6,454 nt of DNA from Flavobacteriaceae bacterium UBA5079 (GCA_002414705.1 DIAL01000109.1:9698-16151), one strand, 5' to 3'. Shown: positions 1 to 6,341, counted from the first letter of the stretch. Numbers and translations are program-made. The notes: generated from the letters alone by a model not told the origin.

Positions 1-293
1 TTTTCTGAAATCATGGGGTCAAAACCCTTGAAATCTTCAGAGACTGCCAGAAATTCTTCAATACGAATAATACCTTGAATTCCCATGTTTTGGGTTATTT
101 CAACAGCATTCGTACTCCAAGGTGTAATCATGGCAGCACGAGGTCCAACAAAAAAAGCATCCAATGATGCTTGTTCTATTTTTGGCTGGTTGCCAAATAA
201 CCACACTAATTTAGAGGTGGTTTCTGTTGATAATTCTTTTGTTGCTTGAACAGCAAAGATTTTACTGTTTTGGTTTCCGAAGAAATGAATCAT
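1..293 (-). CDS. purL: Phosphoribosylformylglycinamidine synthase, N-terminal part (truncated by window edge)
   Basis: The reading frame starts at an ATG at 293 and stays open to the window edge, giving 97 N-terminal residues. Residues 50-71 contain GPR, then TPWSTNA, then NMG. This matches the GPR/SPWS-KA-DIA-N-GL block near the N-terminus of large-form PurL, where the PurS-like domain is fused to the synthetase. The enzyme is cytosolic and converts FGAR, glutamine and ATP to FGAM in the fourth step of de novo purine synthesis. The family's large form is around 1200-1300 residues, so more than 90% of the gene lies outside the window. The catalytic and glutaminase domains cannot be seen. It is transcribed on its own or as the first gene of a unit, because a terminator and a putative promoter separate it from the nuclease gene upstream. 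The identification rests on the motif block only but is fairly secure. Confidence 0.85.
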   Translation of the reverse strand, partial: MIHFFGNQNSKIFAVQATKELSTETTSKLVWLFGNQPKIEQASLDAFFVGPRAAMITPWSTNAVEITQNMGIQGIIRIEEFLAVSEDFKGFDPMISE

Positions 294-345
294 TATGGTT
301 GAGTTATAGTTGCCAGCCTATTAAGCAGACAGGTTTAGTAAAATG

Positions 346-353
346 CAAATTTA
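346..353 (-). promoter_or_regulatory. Putative Bacteroidota -7 promoter element for purL
   Basis: Read on the minus strand this is TAAATTTG, an exact match to the Bacteroidota housekeeping -7 consensus TAnnTTTG. It lies about 50 bp upstream of the purL start and downstream of the nuclease terminator, which is where a purL promoter is expected. No clear TTG -33 element is visible about 20 bp further upstream, so the call is tentative. Expected transcription would begin near position 339. Confidence 0.42.
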
Positions 354-427
354 CTTTTTTTCGATGTAATAATTACTATTTATAGTATTGAAAAAAGTGA
401 GTTATTCACGTGTTTATTAACTATAAA

Positions 428-453
428 AAAAGCGACTCGTTAAAGTCGCTTTT
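428..453 (-). terminator. Intrinsic terminator of the nuclease gene
   Basis: A perfect 10-bp inverted repeat (AAAAGCGACT / AGTCGCTTTT) encloses a 6-nt loop. It starts 4 bp after the nuclease stop codon. The minus-strand transcript ends in a run of U, as expected for a Rho-independent terminator. The opposite flank is also T-rich, so it could work in both directions, but no plus-strand gene ends here. Confidence 0.88.
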
Positions 454-457
454 AGGT

Positions 458-2311
458 TTATCGTTTAATAAGCTTTTTGCTTATTGTAGTTTCATCCTGT
501 TTCATTCTAATTATATAAATCCCTCTGCTTATTTGCTCTGTATTTATAACATCAGATTTATAGATAACTTTAGAAATCACTTTTTTGCCAAGTACATTGT
601 AAATGTCTATTTGTGTTTCTTTAGGACTATTTAAGTTAATGTTTAAATTATTTTTTACTGGATTTGGATAGATAGAAATGTCAGACAAACTAAATTCGGT
701 TACACTTAAACTCGAGTAACATGTCCATGATAAATTATCTATTGTTACACGATCTCCTCCAGTTGTGCTTTCAGATATAACAACAGTTACTACACCTTCA
801 ATATTTATATCTGATATGGTGGTTGTTTGAACCGTATCGCTATACGGAACGGTTCCTTGATTCATACCATTTACTAAAACATCTAAGGTGCCTGATCCGC
901 CTCCAAAACTTCTTTGTGTTGAAACGGTCAGGTTTCTAATACCACCACCAATTGTTGGAGATGTTAAAGCGCCTTGAGTACTATTTCTAACATCAATTGT
1001 TACGGCAGCACCAACGATACTCTGGTCAGTTCTAGCATTTGTTGCAGTCCAAGTAAAGCCATTGTCACCTGTCCAAGTTCTGGTGTCATAAGAAGAAGAA
1101 CCTGTAGTTAAATTCGAAAATGTTTCAGATGCACAAACGGTATTTCCAGTATTGGTATTGGTTGTAGTTTCACAAGCTTGATTACTAAAATCTGATTCGT
1201 TACCAGCAGCATCTTTCGCTTTAACTGTAAAGCAGTAGTTTGTGTCAGCTGATAATCCTGGAACATTAAATGTAGTTGAAGATGTGTTAAAAGAATTTGT
1301 GCCTCCAACATAAATATCATAAGAAACAACTGCTATATTATCTGTTGATGCTGTCCAATTTAATTCAATTGAATTATCTGTCGGATTTGAAGCCGTTAAG
1401 TTAATAGGAGTAGAAGGAGCCTCATTATCTGGTGTTGGATTCCAAATGGCATTTACATATTCAGGATGGTCTACATAAGGGTTTCTATTGGTTTGATGGT
1501 TGTAAAAAATATTATCATTTCTATCAATTTCCTTTTGAGAAACAGGATCCATTGTATGCCATTGTAGTAAAATATTTAAAAACGTACTATCAAAAACCAC
1601 ATCTGAAGTGCCATTAAACATTGGGTAACTTCCCCAAGAATTGACTTGATCTTCATAGCGTGTTGCAAAATAGAAATATATACGTGCTATATCACCTTTA
1701 AACTCATCAATAGGTTCAAAAACTGTTGCAGTATATCCTGCTGAATAGCCACTGTTTAAATTGCCACCTAATTTTGAGCCATTTTGTGTTGGGTTTGAAA
1801 TACCACTTTGACTTGTTAAGTTGGAGTCGTCAACTCTTCCAAATGGAAAATTACTTCTAAAGCCATTTACACGGCCATCAGTTGGTAATAATGCGTGCGC
1901 ATCACTTCGCATTGGTAGAGCTTGACTAAAAACCGATTGCGGAATAACGTGTTCTTTATTATAGCAATCGCCTTCAATACTATATTCGCCACATTCATCC
2001 GTTCCGGGTGCAAACGTATATGGATCTGGACCATTTGGATTTTCAGAATACGGATCTAAAATTGTATTACTTCCAGGTTCATAATAGGTATCTAATTCAT
2101 AAGTAGAAATAAAACCATCCATAGCGTCATAACCTTGATCGTTATGGAAATATTCAGGTGTTAAACCATTATTGTCTGTATCAATAATGTTTTTTAATTG
2201 GGTTTTTAATGTAAAGCCTGTTCCTGTTGCAGTACTGTAGTAATTAGCTGGAACTTGGGCAAAAGCAACCGTGCTAACTAATAAAACAATTAAGGTGTAA
2301 AGTTTTTTCAT
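458..2311 (-). CDS. Secreted endonuclease I family nuclease with FN3 domain and T9SS type A sorting domain
   Basis: This 617-residue protein begins with a signal peptide (residues 1-18, cleavage probably at AFA|Q). Residues about 20-290 form an endonuclease I (EndA/NucM/Vvn-type) domain. The visible signatures are CYNKEHVIPQS at 116-126, with the Glu120-His121 pair matching the catalytic EH of the family, then RSDAHALLPTDGRVNG at 135-150, then FRSNFPFG at 151-158. Asn149 or Asn154 is a probable metal ligand. A fibronectin type III domain follows at about 297-384. A Gly/Thr/Ser-rich beta module runs from Cys393 to Cys531, and a T9SS C-terminal sorting domain runs from about 536 to 617 (ISIYPNP at 545-551, ending in KKLIKR). 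The protein is expected to pass the inner membrane by Sec and the outer membrane by T9SS, and to degrade extracellular DNA or RNA, perhaps for nutrients or biofilm turnover. It lies 11 bp downstream of the methyltransferase gene and may be co-transcribed with it; no functional link is evident. All catalytic motifs appear intact. Confidence 0.93.
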   Translation of the reverse strand: MKKLYTLIVLLVSTVAFAQVPANYYSTATGTGFTLKTQLKNIIDTDNNGLTPEYFHNDQGYDAMDGFISTYELDTYYEPGSNTILDPYSENPNGPDPYTFAPGTDECGEYSIEGDCYNKEHVIPQSVFSQALPMRSDAHALLPTDGRVNGFRSNFPFGRVDDSNLTSQSGISNPTQNGSKLGGNLNSGYSAGYTATVFEPIDEFKGDIARIYFYFATRYEDQVNSWGSYPMFNGTSDVVFDSTFLNILLQWHTMDPVSQKEIDRNDNIFYNHQTNRNPYVDHPEYVNAIWNPTPDNEAPSTPINLTASNPTDNSIELNWTASTDNIAVVSYDIYVGGTNSFNTSSTTFNVPGLSADTNYCFTVKAKDAAGNESDFSNQACETTTNTNTGNTVCASETFSNLTTGSSSYDTRTWTGDNGFTWTATNARTDQSIVGAAVTIDVRNSTQGALTSPTIGGGIRNLTVSTQRSFGGGSGTLDVLVNGMNQGTVPYSDTVQTTTISDINIEGVVTVVISESTTGGDRVTIDNLSWTCYSSLSVTEFSLSDISIYPNPVKNNLNINLNSPKETQIDIYNVLGKKVISKVIYKSDVINTEQISRGIYIIRMKQDETTISKKLIKR

Positions 2312-2322
2312 GCTTGTAATTT

Positions 2323-3534
2323 TTATTTTCTTTGAAGGCGAGCCATATAAAAACCGTCGAAACCTGTTTTTGAGGCTAGTACTTTATTATCTTTAATAAA
2401 CGTGAAATCTGCTCCAGCTTCTGAAGCTAAAAACGCGTTCACTTGATTCTGATTTTCAGACGGTAAAACCGAACAAGTTGCATAAACTAATTGGCCACCA
2501 GGTTTTACAATTCGTGAATATTGCTGAAGAATTTCTTGTTGTGTAATCCTTATTTTATCTAAAAATTCAGGTTCTAATTTCCATTTAGCATCTGGATTTC
2601 TTCGTAAAACGCCCAAACCTGAACAAGGTGCATCAATTAAAACACGATCAGCTTTATCGTATAATTTTTTGATAACTTTTGTAGAATCTATATGTCTTGG
2701 TTCAATATTGTGCGCACCATTTCGCTTGGCGCGACGTTTTAATTCATTCAGTTTATTGGCATAAATATCTAAAGCAATAATTTGCCCTTTATTTTCCATT
2801 AACGATGCTATGTGTAATGTTTTTCCACCAGCTCCAGCACACGTATCTACAACACGCATACCAGGTTCCACATTTAAAAATTCAGCTACCAATTGCGATG
2901 ATGCATCCTGAACTTCAAAATGTCCATTTTTAAACGCATCAGATGTAAACACGTTAGCACGCTCTTTAAGTTTTAAGGCATTTGGATAATCTTTTATAAA
3001 TTCGGTTTCAATTTCTAAATCGAATAATTCAGCTTGCAGCTTTTCTTTGGTAGTTTTAAGCGTATTAACGCGCAAAATAACGTCAGCTTGTTCATTTAAA
3101 GCAGCAATTTCTTTGGTCCAAGCAGCTTCACCTAATTCTTTAACACCCAATTCATCCATCCAATCTGGAATAGATTCTTTGTATTTTCTAATTTTAGAAA
3201 GTTCGTCAAAACGCCCTTTAATTTTACGTGAAGGTGTGCTTTCAAAATATTTCCAATCGGGTAGTTTTATACCTCTTAATGTTGCCCAAACAGCAAAAAC
3301 TCGCCATAAATCTTCGCGACTATACGGTTCTTTTACTTCAGCTATTTCAGAGTATAAACGTTTCCATCTTACTATTTCGTAAGTCGTTTCGGCTACAAAA
3401 CCGCGATCGCGACTTCCCCAACGTTTATCGCGTTTTAATAGTTGCTGAATAACTTTATCAGCATATTTTCCTTCATTAAATATAAGTGTTAAACCGTCTA
3501 TTACGGCAAAACATAAGTTTCTGTGTAATCGCAT
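2323..3534 (-). CDS. RsmB/NOP2/Sun family RNA (cytosine-C5) methyltransferase
   Basis: This 403-residue cytosolic enzyme should transfer a methyl group from SAM to C5 of a cytosine in RNA, most likely rRNA. The N-terminal part (about 1-70, with SRDRGFVAETTYEIVRW at 41-57) resembles the degenerate NusB-like domain of RsmB. The Rossmann domain shows motif I (DTCAGAGGKT at 230-239), motif IV (DAPCSGLGVLRRNPD at 301-315) and motif VI (YATCSVLPSEN at 351-361). By family precedent Cys354 of the TC motif is the attacking nucleophile and Cys304 of the PC motif helps release the product. There is no C-terminal PUA-like extension of the RsmF type. The exact target base (E. coli RsmB makes m5C967 in 16S rRNA) cannot be read from the sequence, so no symbol is given. 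The ATG at 3534 fits the start of the NusB-like region. The gene is divergent from the lipoprotein gene and directly upstream of the nuclease gene. Confidence 0.93.
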   Translation of the reverse strand: MRLHRNLCFAVIDGLTLIFNEGKYADKVIQQLLKRDKRWGSRDRGFVAETTYEIVRWKRLYSEIAEVKEPYSREDLWRVFAVWATLRGIKLPDWKYFESTPSRKIKGRFDELSKIRKYKESIPDWMDELGVKELGEAAWTKEIAALNEQADVILRVNTLKTTKEKLQAELFDLEIETEFIKDYPNALKLKERANVFTSDAFKNGHFEVQDASSQLVAEFLNVEPGMRVVDTCAGAGGKTLHIASLMENKGQIIALDIYANKLNELKRRAKRNGAHNIEPRHIDSTKVIKKLYDKADRVLIDAPCSGLGVLRRNPDAKWKLEPEFLDKIRITQQEILQQYSRIVKPGGQLVYATCSVLPSENQNQVNAFLASEAGADFTFIKDNKVLASKTGFDGFYMARLQRK

Positions 3535-3610
3535 TCTTTATGTATATGTCGTATTCCGAAGTTTTTTTGTGAATTTTTTTCGGCTTACTTTTTTGTTATT
3601 TAAAAACAGG

Positions 3611-3618
3611 CAAAGGTA
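3611..3618 (-). promoter_or_regulatory. Putative Bacteroidota -7 promoter element for the methyltransferase gene
   Basis: The minus strand reads TACCTTTGCC, where TACCTTTG is an exact and typical form of the TAnnTTTG -7 consensus. It sits 76 bp upstream of the methyltransferase start, in the 158-bp divergent intergenic region. A convincing TTG -33 element is not visible at the usual distance. Transcription would start near 3604 and would probably run through the methyltransferase and nuclease genes to the terminator at 428-453. Confidence 0.55.
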
Positions 3619-3692
3619 CATAAACTTTATTTCTTTAGAAGTTTATCTAATAATTCGTTTTGCTTTTCTATTTTTATACAAAATAATCAGCC

Positions 3693-4736
3693 ATGAGATG
3701 TTTAATTCTACTACTATTAACATTAACTACGTTAGCTTGCAAGAACACTTCAGAGAAACCTTGGAAATCCATTACAAACGTTGAAATTGAAACTATTTTA
3801 GAAGATTCTACTTTAAGTATACGCGCTTTAGAAATTTTGGACGCTAAAAGTTTAGCCTTTGGCTCTAATAAAAACAGGTATGGATTATATAATATGGAAT
3901 CAGACAGGTGGTTGATTTCTGAACAGACATTCGATTCACTCAATTTGGAATTCCGTGCTATTGCTAATAACACCCAAGATTTCTTTATGTTAAGCGTTGG
4001 AAATCCAGCACTATTATTTAAAACATCCAATTTGGGAACCATGGAATTGGTTTATAAAGAAGTTCATGAGAAGGTGTTTTATGATGCTATGGCGTTTTGG
4101 AATAAACAAGAAGGTATTGCTATTGGTGATACAACCGATACTTGTTTAAGTATTATTATAACTAGAGATGGAGGAAATACATGGCATAAAATACCGTGTA
4201 TGGATTTGCCAAAAGGTTTAGATGGCGAAGGTGCATTTGCTGCTAGTAATACGAATATTGCAATTGTTGGAAATAATACTTGGATTGCAACAACAGCAGG
4301 ACGCGTTTTTATGTCTCCAGATAAAGGTTTTTCTTGGAATGTTGTACAAACGCCAATAATCAATAAAAAAGAAACCGAGGGTATTTATTCCATAGCTTTT
4401 TATGATGAAAATAACGGTTTTGCTATTGGAGGCGATTACACGAATCCTGAAAACAATACTTCAAATAAAATTAGGACTACAGATGGCGGAAAAACTTGGC
4501 AATTGGTTGCTGAAAATAAAGAGCCAGGATATCGTAGTTGTGTTCAGTATGTTGCTAATAGTGCAGGTAAAGAATTATTAGCAGTTGGATTTAATGGAAT
4601 AGATTACTCTGATGACTATGGTATAACATGGAAACACTTATCAGATGAAGGGTTCTATTCTGTTCGTTTTTTAAATGATAGTGTTGCCTATTCATCTGGA
4701 CAAGGACGAATTAGTAAATTACTATTTAAGCGATAA
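3693..4736 (+). CDS. Asp-box (BNR/Ycf48-like) beta-propeller lipoprotein
   Basis: This 347-residue protein starts with a short lipoprotein signal peptide whose LAC lipobox puts the acylated cysteine at residue 16. Four Asp-box motifs (S/T-x-D-x-G-x-T/S-W) are visible: TRDGGNTW at 157-164, SPDKGFSW at 208-215, TTDGGKTW at 262-269 and SDDYGITW at 306-313. Such spacing of about 45-55 residues is typical of the beta-propellers of the BNR/sialidase-like and Ycf48-like families, often annotated as 'oxidoreductase' in Flavobacteriia without biochemical support. No sialidase catalytic arginine cluster or other enzyme signature is evident, so a structural or assembly role at the envelope is at least as likely as catalysis. 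The residues after the cysteine (KNTSEK) lack the acidic run seen in many surface-export signals of this phylum, so its orientation on the outer membrane is unclear. The ATG at 3693 lies directly before the signal peptide. It is a single gene, ending 1 bp from a shared terminator. Confidence 0.85.
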   Translation: MRCLILLLLTLTTLACKNTSEKPWKSITNVEIETILEDSTLSIRALEILDAKSLAFGSNKNRYGLYNMESDRWLISEQTFDSLNLEFRAIANNTQDFFMLSVGNPALLFKTSNLGTMELVYKEVHEKVFYDAMAFWNKQEGIAIGDTTDTCLSIIITRDGGNTWHKIPCMDLPKGLDGEGAFAASNTNIAIVGNNTWIATTAGRVFMSPDKGFSWNVVQTPIINKKETEGIYSIAFYDENNGFAIGGDYTNPENNTSNKIRTTDGGKTWQLVAENKEPGYRSCVQYVANSAGKELLAVGFNGIDYSDDYGITWKHLSDEGFYSVRFLNDSVAYSSGQGRISKLLFKR

Positions 4737-4763
4737 AAAAAGCAGTCAATTGGCTGCTTTTTT
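4736..4763. terminator. Bidirectional intrinsic terminator between convergent genes
   Basis: AAAAAAGCAG pairs perfectly with CTGCTTTTTT. Two further pairs (T-G and C-G) extend the stem to 12 bp around an AATT loop. The A-run on one side and the T-run on the other give a U-tract on either strand. The stop codons of the lipoprotein gene (4736) and the Spy-like gene (4765) are only 28 bp apart, and the hairpin fills that whole gap, so one element serves both transcripts. Confidence 0.9.
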
Positions 4764-4764
4764 A

Positions 4765-5214
4765 TTATGGTGTTCTTCTAGATTTTCCGTGTCTGTTTTT
4801 ATATTCTTCAAACATTTTACGTTTAAAATCGTCTTCTACTTTTTTTAGTAGAACAATTTTTTTTGCAGATAAGACTGTTTGTAGGTCTGTCATATATTTC
4901 TGAAATAACTGATGTCTGTTATTAGAAAGTTCGTTCATTTCAGTAATTAATTTTTTAGCTTCAGCTTCTGATATATTTTCCATATCAATAGACTTACGCC
5001 TCTCTGAACTAGCATCGCGTAAAGCATCGTAATCATCTTCAAACTTGTTGTAAATAGGCCAAAATTTTTGAGCCTCTGTTTGAGAAAGACTTAATTTTTC
5101 GGTTATATAAGCCACCTTTAAGGTTTTAATTTTTTCATGATGGTCATCATGATTTTGAGAAAAACCAACGGTGCTTATTAATATAGCAAATACTATTAAA
5201 ATAGTCTGTTTCAT
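4765..5214 (-). CDS. Secreted Spy/CpxP-like helical protein of the ECF sigma operon
   Basis: This is a small periplasmic protein of 149 residues from the ATG at 5214. That start is preferred over in-frame ATGs at 5223 and 5247 because it places MKQ directly before the hydrophobic signal core (cleavage probably at GFS|Q, residues 17-20) and avoids overlap with the upstream gene, whose stop is 16 bp away. The mature N-terminus is histidine- and acid-rich (NHDDHHEK at 21-28). A Spy/CpxP-like motif LSLSQTEAQKFWPIY follows at 41-55, and the rest is charged and helical, with a second pattern near LSAKKIVLLKKVEDDF at 115-130. Such proteins are commonly annotated in Flavobacteriia as 'sensor of ECF-type sigma factor'; direct biochemical evidence for that role is not something I can cite. 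Third and last gene after the sigma factor and membrane protein, it is well placed to report envelope or metal stress to them. The basic C-terminus (KSRRTP) is unremarkable. Confidence 0.82.
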   Translation of the reverse strand: MKQTILIVFAILISTVGFSQNHDDHHEKIKTLKVAYITEKLSLSQTEAQKFWPIYNKFEDDYDALRDASSERRKSIDMENISEAEAKKLITEMNELSNNRHQLFQKYMTDLQTVLSAKKIVLLKKVEDDFKRKMFEEYKNRHGKSRRTP

Positions 5215-5230
5215 AATATGCATTTTAATC

Positions 5231-5725
5231 TTATTCAAGATCTTCAAGATCTGAATTATTATACAAATAATTTTCTAATGATATATCACTCAAAGCTTCA
5301 TTATAAATAGCATCTTCAAAAGCTGATGGATCTATAATAAGATTATTTAAAGTGGACGATTCGTAATCATTTGAAAGGATATAGTTTTCAATACTTTCGT
5401 TATCTAATGATGAAAAATTTACCGATTTATTAAAATCTGGTAAACTAATAATTAAAATTGCTATTGCAGCTATGCTAGCAGCATAAAGCCAGTTTTTTTT
5501 AGAGAGTAAAGAAATGACTTTGGAGGTCTTGTTTTTATTTGAAACAGTATCAAATTCTGAAACTTTAAATGTTTCAAAATAGTTTTCTGGAACCAAAAAA
5601 CCAGATGACTTACTTTTTTCTTTGAGTGTAATTTCGCTTAAAAGCGTTTCTTCAAAATCTTTAAAGTAATTATCGGGTGTTTTAAAACCTGAATTTTTAT
5701 TGATATGTAATTTAGTGTTTTTCAT
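5231..5725 (-). CDS. Single-pass membrane protein, candidate anti-sigma factor
   Basis: I do not recognise a named family in this 164-residue protein. It has a Lys-rich N-terminal part (1-78), one membrane helix at about 79-96 (WLYAASIAAIAILIISLP) preceded by KK, and an acidic C-terminal part (97-164). By the positive-inside rule the N-terminus is cytoplasmic and the C-terminus periplasmic. The N-terminal part contains a duplicated motif: SGFKTPDNYF at 12-21 and SGFLVPENYF at 41-50. The C-terminal part has a second pair: SIENYILSND at 111-120 and SLENYLYNNSD at 149-159. No HxxxCxxC zinc-binding anti-sigma motif is present. Its position directly after an ECF sigma gene (31-bp gap) and before a Spy-like periplasmic gene (16-bp gap) makes an anti-sigma or signal-transmitting role the best inference. 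The ATG at 5725 gives a start just before the first repeat. Its function rests on context only. Confidence 0.8.
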   Translation of the reverse strand: MKNTKLHINKNSGFKTPDNYFKDFEETLLSEITLKEKSKSSGFLVPENYFETFKVSEFDTVSNKNKTSKVISLLSKKNWLYAASIAAIAILIISLPDFNKSVNFSSLDNESIENYILSNDYESSTLNNLIIDPSAFEDAIYNEALSDISLENYLYNNSDLEDLE

Positions 5726-5756
5726 TACTATTTAGACTGAATATTCTTAAAAAGGT

Positions 5757-6299
5757 TTAATCATTTAATAGGTAATTTTCTACTTTCTTTACAGCTATAT
5801 GGTAGGATGCTTTTAGAGCACCTTCGCTGGTGTCTAAAATTTCGGCCATATCTTTATACTTTAAATCTTGAAAATATTTCATATTAAAAACCAATTGTTG
5901 CTTCTCTGGTAATTTAGCAATAGCACATTGTAATTTTAACTGAATAGCGTCACCTTCAAAATAAACGTCGGCTTGCATGTTTTCAATGACTAAATTTTGG
6001 GCTTCTTCATTGGTTATTTGCATTTGTTTGGCTCTCTTATTAATAAATGTAATGGCCTCATTGGTTGCTATGCGATACATCCAAGAAAACAATTTACTAT
6101 CGCCTTTGAAGTTTTCAATATTTCTGTAAATTTTTAAAAAGGTATTCTGTAAAACATCGTCTGTGTCGTCGTGCGATTTTACAATATGCCGAATATGCCA
6201 ATATAACCGCTCTTTGTATTGCGATACCAATTCATTGAAAGCCACATGACGCGTGCTTTCAGTTTTTAAATCGGTTACTAATTGGATTTCGGTATTCAC
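5757..6299 (-). CDS. ECF-type RNA polymerase sigma factor
   Basis: This 180-residue cytosolic sigma-70 family protein has only regions 2 and 4. Region 2 spans about 21-92 and includes the core-binding DDTDDVLQNTFLKIYRNI block (44-61) and the -10-recognition stretch FSWMYRIATNEAITFINKRA (71-90). Region 4 spans about 121-177 with LPEKQQLVFNMKYFQDLKY (130-148) and the helix-turn-helix EILDTSEGALKASYHIAVKK (153-172), which reads -35 DNA. Length and layout are normal for ECF factors. The start codon is GTG at 6299: no in-frame ATG lies between it and the region upstream, and the next internal Met is only at residue 74. The start gives the usual short leader before region 2. It is the first gene of an operon with a membrane protein and a Spy-like secreted protein, so it is probably held inactive by the membrane protein and may control its own promoter at 6315-6341. 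Confidence 0.94.
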   Translation of the reverse strand: MNTEIQLVTDLKTESTRHVAFNELVSQYKERLYWHIRHIVKSHDDTDDVLQNTFLKIYRNIENFKGDSKLFSWMYRIATNEAITFINKRAKQMQITNEEAQNLVIENMQADVYFEGDAIQLKLQCAIAKLPEKQQLVFNMKYFQDLKYKDMAEILDTSEGALKASYHIAVKKVENYLLND

Positions 6300-6314
6300 A
6301 AATGAATTTTTACT

Positions 6315-6341
6315 TTAGACTAGCAGAAGGTAAAAAAGTTT
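6315..6341 (-). promoter_or_regulatory. Putative ECF-type (autoregulatory) promoter of the sigma operon
   Basis: On the minus strand AAACTT (6341-6336) and GTCTAA (6320-6315) are separated by 15 bp that include a T-run. This fits the general ECF promoter layout of an AAC-containing -35 and a GTC-containing -10. The -10 element ends 15 bp before the GTG start, implying a very short 5' leader of roughly 8-10 nt. No clear TAnnTTTG housekeeping element is seen in the 155 bp upstream of the gene. The call is by pattern and position only. Confidence 0.45.

Noticed and set aside
410..634. Plus-strand open frame of 74 codons
   Set aside because: It overlaps the terminator and the 3' end of the nuclease gene on the other strand, has AT-driven composition, and resembles no protein; it is a shadow of the nuclease gene.
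3047..3382. Plus-strand open frame of 111 codons opposite the methyltransferase gene
   Set aside because: It is fully antisense to a well-supported methyltransferase and has no recognisable motif.
3586..3593. TACTTTTT as a -7 element for the lipoprotein gene on the plus strand
   Set aside because: It lacks the final G in register with TAnnTTTG, the upstream TTG is only 16 bp away, and the region is T-rich enough for chance matches.
3674..4042. Minus-strand open frame of 122 codons opposite the lipoprotein gene
   Set aside because: It lies antisense to a gene with a clear signal peptide and Asp boxes, shows no domain, and would extend into the divergent promoter region; treated as a shadow.
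5215..5247. Longer N-terminus of the Spy-like protein starting at 5247
   Set aside because: It would add 11 residues (MKILNKIKMHI) before a normal signal peptide and overlap the upstream gene's end; the ATG at 5214 gives a standard signal peptide.
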